Shown: positions 33,001-44,160 of the stretch, piece after piece
Position numbering within the stretch: position 1 is the first letter of the stretch
Layout: the number at the start of each line of letters is the position of its first letter
Notes under the pieces: generated by a model
The model's input: only the letters and a program-made list of their open reading frames with translations
Told to the model about the DNA's origin: nothing
The model's database searches: none
Program-made: the position numbers and the translations under genes
Source of the DNA: Glomus cerebriforme
Lineage: Eukaryota > Glomeromycota > Glomeromycetes > Glomerales > Glomeraceae
NCBI GenBank assembly: GCA_003550305.1
Contig: QKYT01000044.1
Coordinates: forward strand, 254,639-318,638
Length of the DNA: 64,000 nt
Direction of reading: 5' to 3'

Positions 33001-35279
33001 TTCCCGATAAGACATATTATCTTATTGCTGGATTAGTAGAAAGTGGTATAGTTTATAATCTGGCTGCCTTGAGGTACTTAAAATTTTTTTTTTTAAATTG
33101 TAATGTTAAACTTTTACTTAATATTATATATCCTTAAATAATAAAGTCGTGTATCACCGAAAGAAGAGTACCTTTTCGATCCCAATAGGATGCCTGAGTA
33201 TAAAATCACTTATATTCAGCCTATTCGTTTAGAGAACACAATATTTGATATTGAAAAACCAAGAATGGATAATAATATATCCCGACAATTTATGAGGGAT
33301 ACTGGGAGGCATAGATATCTAAATGGATCTAATCATACTCGTAAGCGAAGTTTTGATAAGATGAATGAGGATGATGTAGGTTCAACATTATCGCGACCAG
33401 CAAAACGAGCGTTTGAAACCTCAGAAACAGATTTTAATTCGTACGTTTTATGAACGGGTTTAATTTATTTACAATGTTATCTATACAGGCAATTAAATAA
33501 CCTAATAAATTTATTTAGGCTTATGATCGAAGAGCTATTTCTTTCAAGGATTGTGTCGATAGCTCGGTATGTGATATCTTTATTATAATTTGATATACAT
33601 ATTAAGTTTTAAACGTTTATGTTTACAAGAATATTCCTTCAATTATTTAAGATCCCGTATAGATTATGAGAAAGTAGAGGTTTATTTCAACGAAAAAGAT
33701 GTGAAGTTAGAACCTATCAGACCCAACGATATACGACAAACCGCTAAGAGTATGTCACCCGAAGTAGATTTCGATAAAGCAATCGACAAGTCATTGGACT
33801 TTCTTGATGAGAATGCTCCTTTATCGTTATCTACGACAATACCCACTTTCAAAATTAGCATAAGGTCCTTGCTAGCAAGATTTCCTAGAGCAAATGATTT
33901 GTGCTTGAATATATTTAGTGACGTTTTTGTACGTCTTGCCGGTGTACGATTAACGAAAATGACGAATCCGGAAGTAAGTTTATGGGGTTTTATAATCTTT
34001 TTTTTTAATTTTTTTATTACTAGGAATTGATAATCTTTCCTTTCCTTTAGGTAATTTTAACTACGTGTCTGCAATCAAGATATATTCCAAAGATGGTTGA
34101 GGTCTTTTTACACAGTTAGTCTTTTTATTTAATTCTGGCTTGCTACGTACTTTTTCTATGTTCCGGTTCAATTTAAAAAAAATACTAGCGAAATATCTGT
34201 TTTACTAAGAAAAATTTTCTTATTAACTTTTAAATAACAGCCAATATTACATACGATCAACCATCAGGTATCTTAACTTTTAGATATAAATATAAAAACA
34301 GAAAAAACTTTGTGGCAACATTCCTTGAGGATTTTGAAGAGATTGTTATGATGATACAGGCAGCCTACGAGTGTAAACGTATACTTTGTGACAAGAAAAA
34401 ACCTGATATAAATATACTCAACTTTGATTTCGACACGCTTAAATTGCTATATGACCCAGTAAATATTTCTTTTATCTCTATCTCTCTTCATGATAATTTT
34501 TATATTTATGGTCTTCTTGAAATTAATAGTATGGCGTCGATATAAGCTGGCGTAATAACGAATACGCTCTGACTTTATATGTATATGATCTTGGAACAAA
34601 ACTTTATACAAAAGAGGACTTTTCTAACCCACACAAGGACAAATTGCAGGCATTCTTAAAGGAAGAGTTAAATTCTGCATATGTATACAACTTTGATAGA
34701 TTTATCAGAGTAAGTAAATATTCATTTTAACTATTATTAATATTAAAATTTTAATTTTGATTTTCTTTATTCTTTAGAGCTTGAGAATTATTCCTTCCGT
34801 GATTCGATTCCTAGTTAGTCTCTCGATGAAAGACAATTATGTTTGTGAACTACAAATCATCCCAAAAGGTGCGACTAAATTCCACCTTATCTGGGGTTTC
34901 AGGTATTTAATAAATTTTTTTTTGTTAATTCATATAAAAAATTTATCATTAACTATGTATTTATTGTAGCATCCCGCAAACTGGACAACAAACTTGGTGC
35001 GGATTAGATATTAGCTTCGTACAAGCTGAAGATGAGGCTTATTTCTTCGCGTCCGATCTCGCGAACTTAAAAGAATACCGAACTCTTAAACCCGAGAAAA
35101 TGCCCATCTGGCAAGCATTTGAACAAGAGTTTGTATATAAACAGGAAATAAAGCTCAACAAAGTTGAGTTATTTGCGTCAGGCTTTACAAGTCCTCACGT
35201 CAACTTTGAAAAAATAATGGTCTGGATTGACGAATATGTTCGGAAACGAGCGCCATGGGTTGATGGTGGTCTCTCCTAG
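30043..35279 (+). CDS. MED14: Mediator complex subunit 14 (MED14/Rgr1)
   Basis: I could thread 22 exons in frame from the ATG at 30043 to TAG at 35277: 30043-30176, 30242-30377, 30476-30567, 30642-30720, 30791-30961, 31032-31128, 31213-31413, 31494-31537, 31608-31696, 31792-31817, 31905-32188, 32262-32409, 32491-32676, 32755-33073, 33147-33440, 33519-33566, 33652-33973, 34051-34114, 34241-34458, 34530-34709, 34778-34902 and 34970-35279 (1188 residues). The N-terminus shows the MED14 signature: a short helical block, RRKTFMLNYLLPQRNNWLKL and LVSWSEKACLVHNYE. Later come the conserved beta blocks (ETVLTPLNMEIDSAWWIIEL) and a WVDGGLS end. MED14 is the backbone joining head, middle and tail of Mediator. 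The 26-nt exon at 31792 is the least certain junction. Confidence 0.88.
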
Positions 35280-35448
35280 AGACTAGAATCGTAAATTAAA
35301 TTTGTATATATATATTTGCGCTAGACTTCCCCACATGTAAATAATAATAATTTATAAATAATAATAATAATTATAATAAAAATATTATAAAAGCTAGATT
35401 AATAATCATACCGATTACAGGTTAGTATAAAATAAGATATCTCTAGAA
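35280..35448. other. Convergent intergenic region MED14/MED8
   Basis: 169 bp with a stretch of (aat)-rich repeats (about 35340-35390); shared 3' region of two converging Mediator genes. Confidence 0.6.
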
Positions 35449-36244
35449 TTATTTAGATGGACCTTTTCCTTCTTGAATACCACTTGACATAAAAGCAAGA
35501 ACTTTTTCCATAGTTAAATCCTCTATATTTTCCACATCATCATGTAAATCTTTATCAAAATCAATACTATCAGATAATCTGTTTTTAAGATTAATATCGC
35601 CGAAAATATTTTCGCAAATTTGAGAAGAACTTAAAGCGATAAAATCATGTTCTTTATATCTTTTTTCCCACTCATCAAATAATTTATCCCATTTACTATC
35701 ATCATCAATATCATTTAAATTTTTTTTAATTTCTAATTCCAGATTTAATAAATTTTCTTGTAAAGAAATTTCTTGTTTGATTTCTTGTTCTAAAATTTCA
35801 ATTTCAGGAATTTGCTTTGTACGCAATAAAGTATTAAATATTTGCTCTAATTCAACAGGAGGGGCTTCTTTCGGATATAACATTATTTTGCGTAATGTTG
35901 AATCAATAAAAGTATTTGATAGACCAGTATGTTTTGATAAAAACGTATTAAATTTATTCAAAAAGTTAATCCTTAAAAAAAAAAAAAAAAAAATGGCAAG
36001 TTAAAGTTTGAAGGTATAAAATTTCATTGATTTTACAAATAAAATAAAAAGATATTGGCTTTTAATTTTACAACTAATACTTCGCTTACCAACTGGGATC
36101 TTCTGAAACAGATAAATTTGCTAAAAACTCTGATTGAGCATCATTAACTTGTATCATTCTTGATCTAACAACTTCAATATGATCAATATTTGTAACATTT
36201 TGTGTAATTCCGCCAGTATAATTCATTCTTTGTTGTTGAGTCAT
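35449..36244 (-). CDS. MED8: Mediator complex subunit 8 (MED8)
   Basis: Two exons: 36244-36090 and 35971-35449. The donor TTG|GTAAGC and the acceptor after poly(T)AAG join in frame, giving 226 codons (225 residues). The N-terminal helix (IDHIEVVRSRMIQVNDAQSE) is followed by DPSWINFLNKFNTFLSKH, the W-x3-L-x-KFN-x-L signature of MED8. A YPKEAPPVELE segment and a long acidic coiled region come next, with the end LTMEKVLAFMSSGIQEGK, like the short C-terminal helix that docks on the MED18/20 head module. It joins the Mediator head in the nucleus. Without the splice, the two halves would look like unrelated small open frames. A longer N-terminus from an ATG near 36302 is possible but less like the family. 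Confidence 0.82.
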
Positions 36245-36451
36245 TTTTATTGCAATAAAAAAAGGTCTAGGGCCCGAAAAGACGAGATGTAATCGTTCTT
36301 GTATCACTTAACCTGACGTAAATATTATAAGTACCACGAGAGATGGTCAAGTAGCCAGTACCACCAGGAGGGTCAATCGATGTACCTTTAAAATGACCAA
36401 TTTTATACTTCTAGCTCCCACTAGTCTAGTTTCTTATTAATAAAACCAACC
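36245..36451. promoter_or_regulatory. Divergent promoter MED8/LTO1
   Basis: 207 bp between start codons, with a GC-richer patch ccagtaccaccaggagggtc near 36355. No known element recognised. Confidence 0.45.
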
Positions 36452-37052
36452 ATGGAACAACAACAAAAATCAGAATATCTTGATGATTTAGTAAATCTTG
36501 AATCGATGTTAGTTTGTTTGTCGATATTTTAAATTTTAATTTCTTTTTAACGCTTTTTTATATTATTTTATAGGTTTATAGAGATTGGCAGAGAAGATGG
36601 ATTAAGAGATGGAGTAAATTCAGGAAAATTAGAAGGTTATATATTAGGATGTGAAAAAGGTTATGAAATATCACAAGAAATTGGATTTTATAATGGCGTA
36701 GCAGAGATGTGGCTGAAACTTATCGTTGATAAAGGATGGAATATGCCAAAAAAATCAATGAACGAAAGGTAATTAGGTATTTTTTTTTAAAAAAAAAATG
36801 TTTTTTTGATTCATTCAGCTCTTTGGTTATTATTTTATATATTTTATATATAGGATAATGAAAGAATTAATATCACTAAAAGAAAAGATTTCGTTATTCC
36901 CAAAAGAAAATCAACAAAACATCGAATTCATAGAACTATTAGATAAAATTAGATCAAAATATAAAGTTTGCACTTCTTTATTAGGGGTTATTAACTCTCA
37001 AAAATTTAAAAAAGTCACGAGCGTTGAAGATATTAACTATGTCGCAATATAA
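36452..37052 (+). CDS. LTO1: LTO1/ORAOV1 family protein (Yae1-Lto1 complex)
   Basis: Three exons: 36452-36507, 36574-36768 and 36854-37052, summing to 150 codons (149 residues). The core is the deca-GX3 repeat: GREDGLRDGVNSGKLEGYIL then GCEKGYEISQEIGFYNGVAE, which is the Yae1_N/Lto1 signature. A helical C-terminal part follows. With Yae1, Lto1 bridges the cytosolic iron-sulfur targeting complex to the ABC protein Rli1/ABCE1, which is needed for ribosome recycling. Yeast Lto1 relies on a C-terminal tryptophan to contact the targeting complex; here the protein ends EDINYVAI with no terminal aromatic residue. The model is otherwise complete. Confidence 0.85.
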
Positions 37053-37340
37053 TCCGAAGGATTTTAATTCATAAAAAAAAAAGACAAATTCTTTATTTGA
37101 ATAATTTGAATAAAATATTTTAAAAATTTGTAAACATATACCCAAAAAACTAAGTATAAATTGTATAATATAGTGTCTATGAATCAGATACTCAAATATT
37201 ATTTTTGAACGCAATGATCAATAATAAAGTATGAATATAAAGTTATTAATTACTATAATGTGAACACAATTATAATAATCATACATTATAATTGTAAGCA
37301 TAATGTATCAAGTATTACATACTCTTATGATTTTCGTTCT
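37053..37340. other. Convergent intergenic region LTO1/ASF1
   Basis: 288 bp of AT-rich 3' sequence; no gene signal. Confidence 0.6.
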
Positions 37341-38484
37341 TCAAGTAGACATTGATTCAATTTTAACAGAAGACATTGGATCATAATTAACTGATGATGG
37401 TTGTCCAGAATTTTGAAGGGGTGGCATGAATATTTGCTCAATTTGTCCTTGGCTATCACCGGATTGTGACCGATTCAAAAAATGCGCTTGTGTCTCTCCA
37501 ATTACATCATCTGATTCTTGTTTAATTTTAACAGTTTCATCCTCCGAATCCCTTTAAATTAAACAAACCGGATATTCATAACTCATCTTATTTAAATAAA
37601 AAAAGATTCCAAAAATATATATACACTTTTAACTTACCATTTAATAGGCATTCTAGTCACTCTAGGCTTATCCGCTAAAATGTTTCGGTACAGTTTATCA
37701 AATATAACTTTATCTGGCGGATTCTCTCTCAGTTCTTCCTCAATGTATTCATTATTAACATAATATCCTACACGAACAAATTCTTGCTCTCTGTAAGAGC
37801 ATGTAATAATGATCACAGTAACATCCAGAAGGTCGCTGGGAGGTATACGATCAGGATTAGGTGCTGGTGCCTATAAACAAAGTTCATTACTTTGCAGTTC
37901 TTTTGATGAAAGAGGAAAATTATATCTAAGTATATTGTACCTGAAATATAAATTGATTCACACCAGGAGGTACCGGTCCAACCATAATGCTATCAAGAAC
38001 CTGATCATATTCTTTACTTTCTGAGGATCCTACGTAAATAATTTTCCATTCCAAATCTAAGAATTCAAAAAGAAAGAAGCAATATTATTACATTATTGCA
38101 AATGATATATAATTGATAAAAATCGCACTCTTTCCCATTCAAATCTTTTCCTTGAAGTTTTTTTAATGTTTTACTCTTTTATGAAGAAATCATTACAAAA
38201 CTATATAAATATTTTTCCTTACGCGTATAATTAATCGGTACGTGAACATAAGTTAAACATGTCCTCAAACCCCAAAATGTATTTTTTGCATGACTATGAA
38301 ATAGTGTGTTGCTTGAAATTCTCCATTACGTTCAACCAAAACTTGAATAACTTCTGTTAAATTAACGATACATACCGTCTGCGAGTTCGGAAATACACTC
38401 AAAAGTAATTTCAAACTGGTAGTCTGCTGTGAACAAAGTAGGGTTATTGAGAACTTTAATATTTGTAATGTTGACAACACTCAT
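37341..38484 (-). CDS. ASF1: ASF1 histone H3-H4 chaperone
   Basis: Four exons: 38484-38376, 38056-37941, 37870-37638 and 37551-37341, summing to 223 codons (222 residues). The first ~155 residues are the immunoglobulin-like ASF1 core: [79 protein letters not shown] and [19 protein letters not shown], ending [10 protein letters not shown]. The tail is acidic and polar ([15 protein letters not shown]), as in other fungi. ASF1 hands newly made H3-H4 to CAF-1 and HIR during replication and repair. Intron 1 (38057-38375) is long for this region at 319 bp. The gene shares a 492-bp divergent promoter with DHODH, which contains a perfect E2F-type octamer. Confidence 0.97.
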
Positions 38485-38976
38485 TTTACTATAATAACTA
38501 TTTGGTCTTTCTAGACGCTAAAAATATAACGCGACGAATATTTAAATCAGAAGATAAATTTGTCTTTCAAGAATTTCACGTGAATTATTTTGAATCTCCC
38601 CAATAATATCGTTGAACCAAGATCGACAAGTCACTCTCGTACTACCTACGCAGTACGCACGTTTTACAAATTTTTATTTCTCAAAAATAGGGAGTTTGAA
38701 ATATCTTTTCGCTTTTGACCATTAATTAAGTTTCGCGCATTGGATAACTTCCTTGCGGATCAGCACTTCATATAATCTCTTCATAATTACGGTAGGTAAA
38801 ATTCACTTCACGTGTTAGCCGGCACGTGTTTAATCGGTGACAAATAATTTATGACAAATAGGATTCACGTCCCACTCTGAAAGATACAAAAACTCAATTT
38901 GGCTAGTCCAAATTTAAGCAATATATAATATAATGTAGATTAAGATGTTTATCAAGTTTCCGCTAACATTTTTGTA
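38485..38976. promoter_or_regulatory. Divergent promoter ASF1/DHODH
   Basis: 492 bp between start codons, less AT-rich than its surroundings. Contains TTTCGCGC at 38731-38738, the classical E2F octamer, roughly midway between the two genes, and an ACGCGA core near 38528 on the ASF1 side. Confidence 0.5.
38731..38738 (+). promoter_or_regulatory. E2F-type site TTTCGCGC
   Basis: Exact match to TTTSSCGC and identical to the classical adenovirus-E2-promoter E2F site. It lies 247 bp upstream of ASF1 and 239 bp upstream of DHODH, both plausible S-phase genes. An E2F gene lies about 2.9 kb away. Binding is inferred. Confidence 0.45.
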
Positions 38977-40700
38977 ATGAATCCGTCCTATATAATTAGG
39001 AAATTATCATCCCCGCAAATATCTCGCTCCGTATTATACTCTTCATGCAATGTTCGTAAAATACCATCCATTTTTCAGCGAAATGTTACATCAGCAACAA
39101 CGACAGTTAAAGAGCCTATTTATAAATTCAAAAATTTCATTATCGGGACAGCTAGTGTTATTGGTGCAATTTTCTTTATAGAATATTACTTTGATTCTAG
39201 AGCAGCAATTCATAAATATCTTTTTATGCCAGTGTTGAGAAATATAACTACACCAGAGTCAAGTCATAAATTTGCAATATGGATGTCTAAATGGGGATTA
39301 ATTGCTAAAGATAAATTGCCTGATGATGAACGACTTTCTGTTGAGGTTAGCCGAAAATTTGTACTGTGGTTGACATAAAGTATGATTATAATTATTATTA
39401 TTTATCTTTTATTTGGTGAAATTATTTAATTTGTTGATTAGGTATGGGGTAAAAAGGTATCTAATCCGATATGTTTAGCAGCAGGATTTGACAAACATGG
39501 GGAAGCCATTGATAGCTTATTTGATCTTGGCTTTGGATATGTTGAAATAGGAAGTGTAACTCCTGAGCCTCAGGTATTTTTAATTATTCTTTACATTTCA
39601 AATTCTTTATGAATATTTTATAATAATATTATAATGTAAAAAGCCTGGAAATGCACAACCACGAATGTTCCGACTTCCTAAAGATAAAGCTATAATAAAT
39701 CGTTACGGTTTCAATTCTGATGGTCACAAGCTAGTAGAATTACGACTACGTGATCGTGTAAGAAGATGTCTTTATCATTCAGCAAAGCTTCATCCCAAAA
39801 TAACGGCAGCATTACTTGCCTCATCACCAGATGGTGTATCATTGTCTGATGCATTGGGAATAAATAGAAGTTTAAAAGAGGATAAATTATTGGGAATAAA
39901 TTTAGGAAAAAATAAATGGAGTAATTCTGAAGACGTTCAAGATTATGTTAGAGGAATAAAAACTCTTGGAAGTTATGCTGATGTGTTGGTGGTGAATGTT
40001 AGTAGTCCTAATACTCCTGGATTAAGAGGATTACAAAGGAAGGGAGTTTTTGAGAAATTGTTAAAAGAGGCAAGTACAATAAAAGATATATTAAGCTGTT
40101 TTTGTTTTTTTTGTTGAACAAAGATTCTTCGTTTTCTTTCAATGGCTTTTAGGTTATAGAGACACGTAATTCATTACATGAACCACGTCCAGCACTGTTA
40201 GTTAAAATTGCACCTGATCTCTCTGATGAAGAATTGGAAGATATTGCAGATGCAGCTCTGAACAGTGGCGTGGATGGTGTTATTGTATCCAATACTACCA
40301 TATCAAGACCAAATACATTACAAAGCGGTTTGTGAGGGGATGCAATACTTTTTTTTGTAAAGCTTCTAGTTTAAGATTTTAATAAACTTCTTTTTTTTCA
40401 GATACCTCTTTAACATCTGAAGCAGGGGGCTTATCAGGACCACCGGTTAAACCATTATCATTAAAAGCATTACGTAAAATATATCAACATACAAATGGCA
40501 AACTCTTATTGATTGGATGTGGAGGAATTTCAGACGCTCAAGATGCAATTGAATATGCAAAAGCTGGTGCTACTTTAGTGCAATTATATACTAGTTTTGG
40601 ATATGATGGTGTTGGTAAGGCAAGAGAGCTTAAAGATGACATTCTTAGGGAATTAAAAGATAAGAAATGGTCTGAAATTATTGGTGAGCAATGGAAATGA
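38977..40700 (+). CDS. DHODH: Class 2 (mitochondrial, quinone-linked) dihydroorotate dehydrogenase
   Basis: Five exons: 38977-39345, 39442-39573, 39644-40069, 40153-40327 and 40402-40700, summing to 467 codons (466 residues). The third intron (40070-40152) needs a GC donor, GAG|GCAAGT. Residues 1-40 are Arg/Ser-rich, like a mitochondrial presequence. A membrane segment follows ([19 protein letters not shown]), as in class 2 enzymes of the inner membrane. The barrel shows [68 protein letters not shown] (the catalytic Ser is in this block), [25 protein letters not shown] and [20 protein letters not shown] (FMN phosphate site). It oxidises dihydroorotate to orotate in pyrimidine synthesis, passing electrons to ubiquinone. 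Confidence 0.96.
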
Positions 40701-41605
40701 GAAATGGACAGGAATCATTATTCATGTGATTAAGCTTAAATTTAAAATTTCCTATGCTAGAAGTTTGATTAGGTTTAACAAATTATTTTTTTTATAGCTT
40801 TTCACATGATCTAGTTATTATCGACTAGCTTTTTTACAATTCGAAACAATTTAAATGCAAGTCTTTATTCAACCTTGCGGAAAATTGCAGAATAAAAACG
40901 CCGAATTATGCAAAAACATAATTAAAATATAATTAGGAAATCGATAAGACTTTTTCTTATCTAGTTTTACTATCGGGAATTCCCGAAAATGCATTCGATC
41001 AACTGACCGTGTAACAAAAAAGAAAATTAAATCTGGGTGTTCATTGTATTCCAACTTCATTGTTATTCAGGATTTGTACAACATATTCAAACAATGGTGC
41101 GACATTAGGTTGTATAAGTTGTCATTCAGAAAACAATGCCACAATGAATGGAAGAACGGCCTCTGCGCGTTTTCCAACTAAAAAGACAAATGATGAAAAA
41201 AAAACCAATTAGAACAATAATTTTTAATACTGTTTATTTAAATAATTAACAAAACATGATTTTTTTTTCATGTTAATTAATATAAACATTCTTCGGCCAT
41301 TCTTCACTCTTTAGGCAAAATTTACGACAATTAATGCTTCTTTTAGAAGCTTTCTAAACACTTATAATGGTTCCACATGAATTAGAACTATTCCCCGCAC
41401 GCCCCATTAACGCGGATAGACTAAAATTATCCAATGCATATTATTTTAACAATATATTATTGGCTGATAATCGCATAACGAACTTTTTTAGGGTTCTTTC
41501 ATTCAAACTTTAGTGACGTCTTATTAATGTCTTATTGCACTGCATATCATTAGATTAATATTTTTTTATTTCGGGCAATCTTCAGAAACCGAACACTCTA
41601 AAAAG
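40701..41605. other. Intergenic between DHODH and E2F
   Basis: 905 bp without a gene. A GC-richer patch near 41390-41420 (ttccccgcacgccccattaacgcgg) lies about 200 bp upstream of the E2F start and includes TTCCCCGC, one mismatch from TTTSSCGC, so E2F self-regulation is conceivable. Confidence 0.45.
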
Positions 41606-43307
41606 ATGTCATTGAATTCACCTTCTACCACCAACTCTCGTCGAGGTATAACTTCACAAAGGAGAGAAATACTTAACTCTTCCTCATCTTCAACAAGGTC
41701 GAACTCTTTCACACAACCTCGACAACGGAGAAAAAATATTCCCAAAAAGCAAACTCCGCTGGATTCTCCGACGAACGGTAACCATTCAACCGGAGCACTT
41801 TACAAAACTCGTCAACTTTTAACACTTGAAATCTGTTAGATGTTGGAACAACATACCTTATCTAAAGTTTATCAACTTTTTACCTTTTTTTTATTAAGAC
41901 ACTTCCAGCGTTGTCACTGGTTCATGCCGTTATGATAGTTCTCTCGGGTTACTTACCAAAAAGTTTGTAAGTCTCCTTACGGAAGCAAAGGATGGAGACT
42001 TGGACCTAAATACAGCAGCAATAGCCTTAAAGGTTCAAAAGCGAAGAATTTATGATATTACAAACGTATTAGAAGGAATTGGCTTAATCGAAAAAAATTC
42101 AAAGAACCATGTTCGTTGGAAGTAAGTATGTGAGTTATGCTTGTTTTTAGTTGAGCAAAGCTCTGGTAATTTTATGGTTTTGCTTTGTACAACAGAAATG
42201 CGCATTCTCCTTGCCCATTGGTGATATAATCGCGTAAATAATTTTCACAATCATCACCAATGATAATTCTTACAGGGGTACACAACAGCAACAACCAGCT
42301 ATGCGTCAAGACTATAAGCGAAGGATTGAAGAACTTAGGACTGCCAATGCAAATTTGGAATCTGAACGCCAAGAATTAGAAAGAGCTGACCAAGAAGTTG
42401 ATGTCAGTATTAAAAGTATATATGATTCTGAAGAAAGTTCAAGGTTAGTTAATCTATATTTGAATCAATGTATCATCAAAATCATAATAATAATTTTAAC
42501 CCCTGTTCTGATGTAATAAATAATAAAGGTTGGCGTTTGTTTGTCAATCAGAAATCGAAAACATTACTTCATTTAGAGGTCGTATCCTAATTGCCGTAAA
42601 ATCCGTGTCAGGGACAACACCACACATTCCAGAACCCATCGAGGTAAACTATATTATTTAATAATCTTTTATTATTCAAAACTTGTGTTTTCAATTTCTT
42701 TTCATACTTAAAAATGAATTTACAGACTCAAATTTCTTTGAGTTAATAGAGTGGACAACCTAATCAACCTCATTATCAAGTGCATATACAACATCCAAAT
42801 AATCAACCCGTTCACATTATCAGATTATCTGATAACTCTCATTTTTCAATGTCAGATAATCATTTTCAGATAGGAAATATTCCTTCACGTGCATTTCCAC
42901 AACCAAGCCCACCTTTAAATGTTCATGATGGAGGTCCTTTACGTTTTATAGCTCTCCCTCCACCGTTTCCACACCCTTCATCAACACCAACTCCTCCTGA
43001 TGAAGATTATGAAATGCTTGATAGTAATATTGATGATACCGATTTTCATCCTCATCATCATTTACACTTTCATCATCATCCACACTTTCAAAATCATCGT
43101 CGACAAATGTATCTTCAAGATGATATTCGAAATAACCGACATCATGATATTGGAAATAGTGAAGATATGAACGAAGATTTTGAACCACTTGATACATCAA
43201 GAGATTATATACTCGGAGTGATGAGACATGATAGTCGTGAAGGATTTGGTGACATTTTTGGACGAGATCCAAATCAGAGAAATAGAGAAGGTGGACATAG
43301 ACCTTAA
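41606..43307 (+). CDS. E2F: E2F-family transcription factor with a pocket-protein-like binding motif
   Basis: Five exons: 41606-41777, 41899-42121, 42276-42443, 42529-42643 and 42750-43307, summing to 412 codons (411 residues). After a Ser/Arg-rich leader comes the winged-helix DNA-binding domain (residues ~66-131: [37 protein letters not shown] and [19 protein letters not shown], with the invariant [14 protein letters not shown] core). A leucine/coiled-coil dimerisation region follows ([18 protein letters not shown]), then the marked box ([35 protein letters not shown]). The C-terminal half is Pro/His-rich. Near the end DY is followed ten residues later by EGFGDIF, resembling the Rb-binding motif of animal E2Fs. 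It should activate S-phase genes with a DP partner, which is not in this window. Confidence 0.94.
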
Positions 43308-44087
43308 TAGAGGGATAATAATAAATAAACATTTTACAAATTTTGGATAATATTTGTCGAATGGTATGTTAAAGATGTCAGAAAACATAGAACTCACCTC
43401 ACAATAAATACTGTAGCAATTCTAAACAGATATATACATAGATAGACATATCATAAAAAAAAACATCAAAAGTTGAACGGATATCTACTTTCAGCAATAA
43501 ATACTAATTCGTTTGACCAATAGAACTTTGTAAAAATATATATATATATCAACTTAAATTCTTTACTTAGAAATAGTAGTACTCCTTGCTTAGTAGCGAA
43601 GCAAGAATTATTTTTCCTAAAACACAAATTTCCTTTTTATATATTCAAACAAAAAAAAAACAAAATAGACGGACATTGGTTTTTTTTTCTTTTTCATCTT
43701 TTTCTTCTCTTGATTCTGTTTTTTTTCTTTTATTTTTTGGAGGATTTATACAACAAATGAATACTGTAATTTTTTTTTCGTTTCACCTGGTAGATGAAGT
43801 TTCCTTTTTTTTTTTTTTTTTTTTTCTTTTTTTTTTTTGACCAATTGGATTGATTTTTTTAGAAGGATTTAATTACCTTCAAAAAAGAAAAAAGAAAAAC
43901 GGAAAGAGTGATGGGAGGTAGATTATCTGTTATAGAAAAATTGTAAAATAAATTTCTTTAGATAAATGAATAAACTTACAATGATAAATATTAATTAAAA
44001 GAAACGAAATGAGTCACATGATAAAAAAGAAAGGTTCAGATCGTATAATTTATAATACTATACGAAAATCTTTAAAATTAAACCATT
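43308..44087. other. 3' region of E2F and start of the gene-poor zone
   Basis: 780 bp with long T tracts (for example 43803-43825). Open frames here are low-complexity Phe/Ser runs from poly(T) and are not genes. Confidence 0.6.
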
Positions 44088-44160
44088 TGCTCCAGCTCGG
44101 GATCGAACCGAGGGCCTCGTGCGTGTGAAGCACGCGTGATAACCACTACACCACTAGAGC
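44088..44160 (-). tRNA. tRNA-Val(CAC)
   Basis: On the minus strand, 73 nt folding as a full cloverleaf: acceptor GCTCTAG pairs with CTGGAGC, discriminator A; D region TGGTGTAGTGGTTATCAC; anticodon stem CGTGC/GCACG with loop TTCACAC, so anticodon CAC (reads GUG); T arm CTCGGTTCGATCCCGAG. The A and B boxes of RNA polymerase III are internal (GGTGTAGTGG, GGTTCGATCC). No intron and no encoded CCA. It is the only clear gene between E2F and the HMG gene. Confidence 0.97.

Noticed and set aside
35449..36307. Two separate small orphan genes
   Set aside because: A GTAAGC donor and poly(T)AAG acceptor join them in frame into one protein with the MED8 W-x3-L-x-KFN signature.
43586..43840. 84-residue open frame rich in Phe and Ser
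   Set aside because: Produced by poly(T) and TTC/TCT-rich sequence in the 3' region of E2F; no family features.
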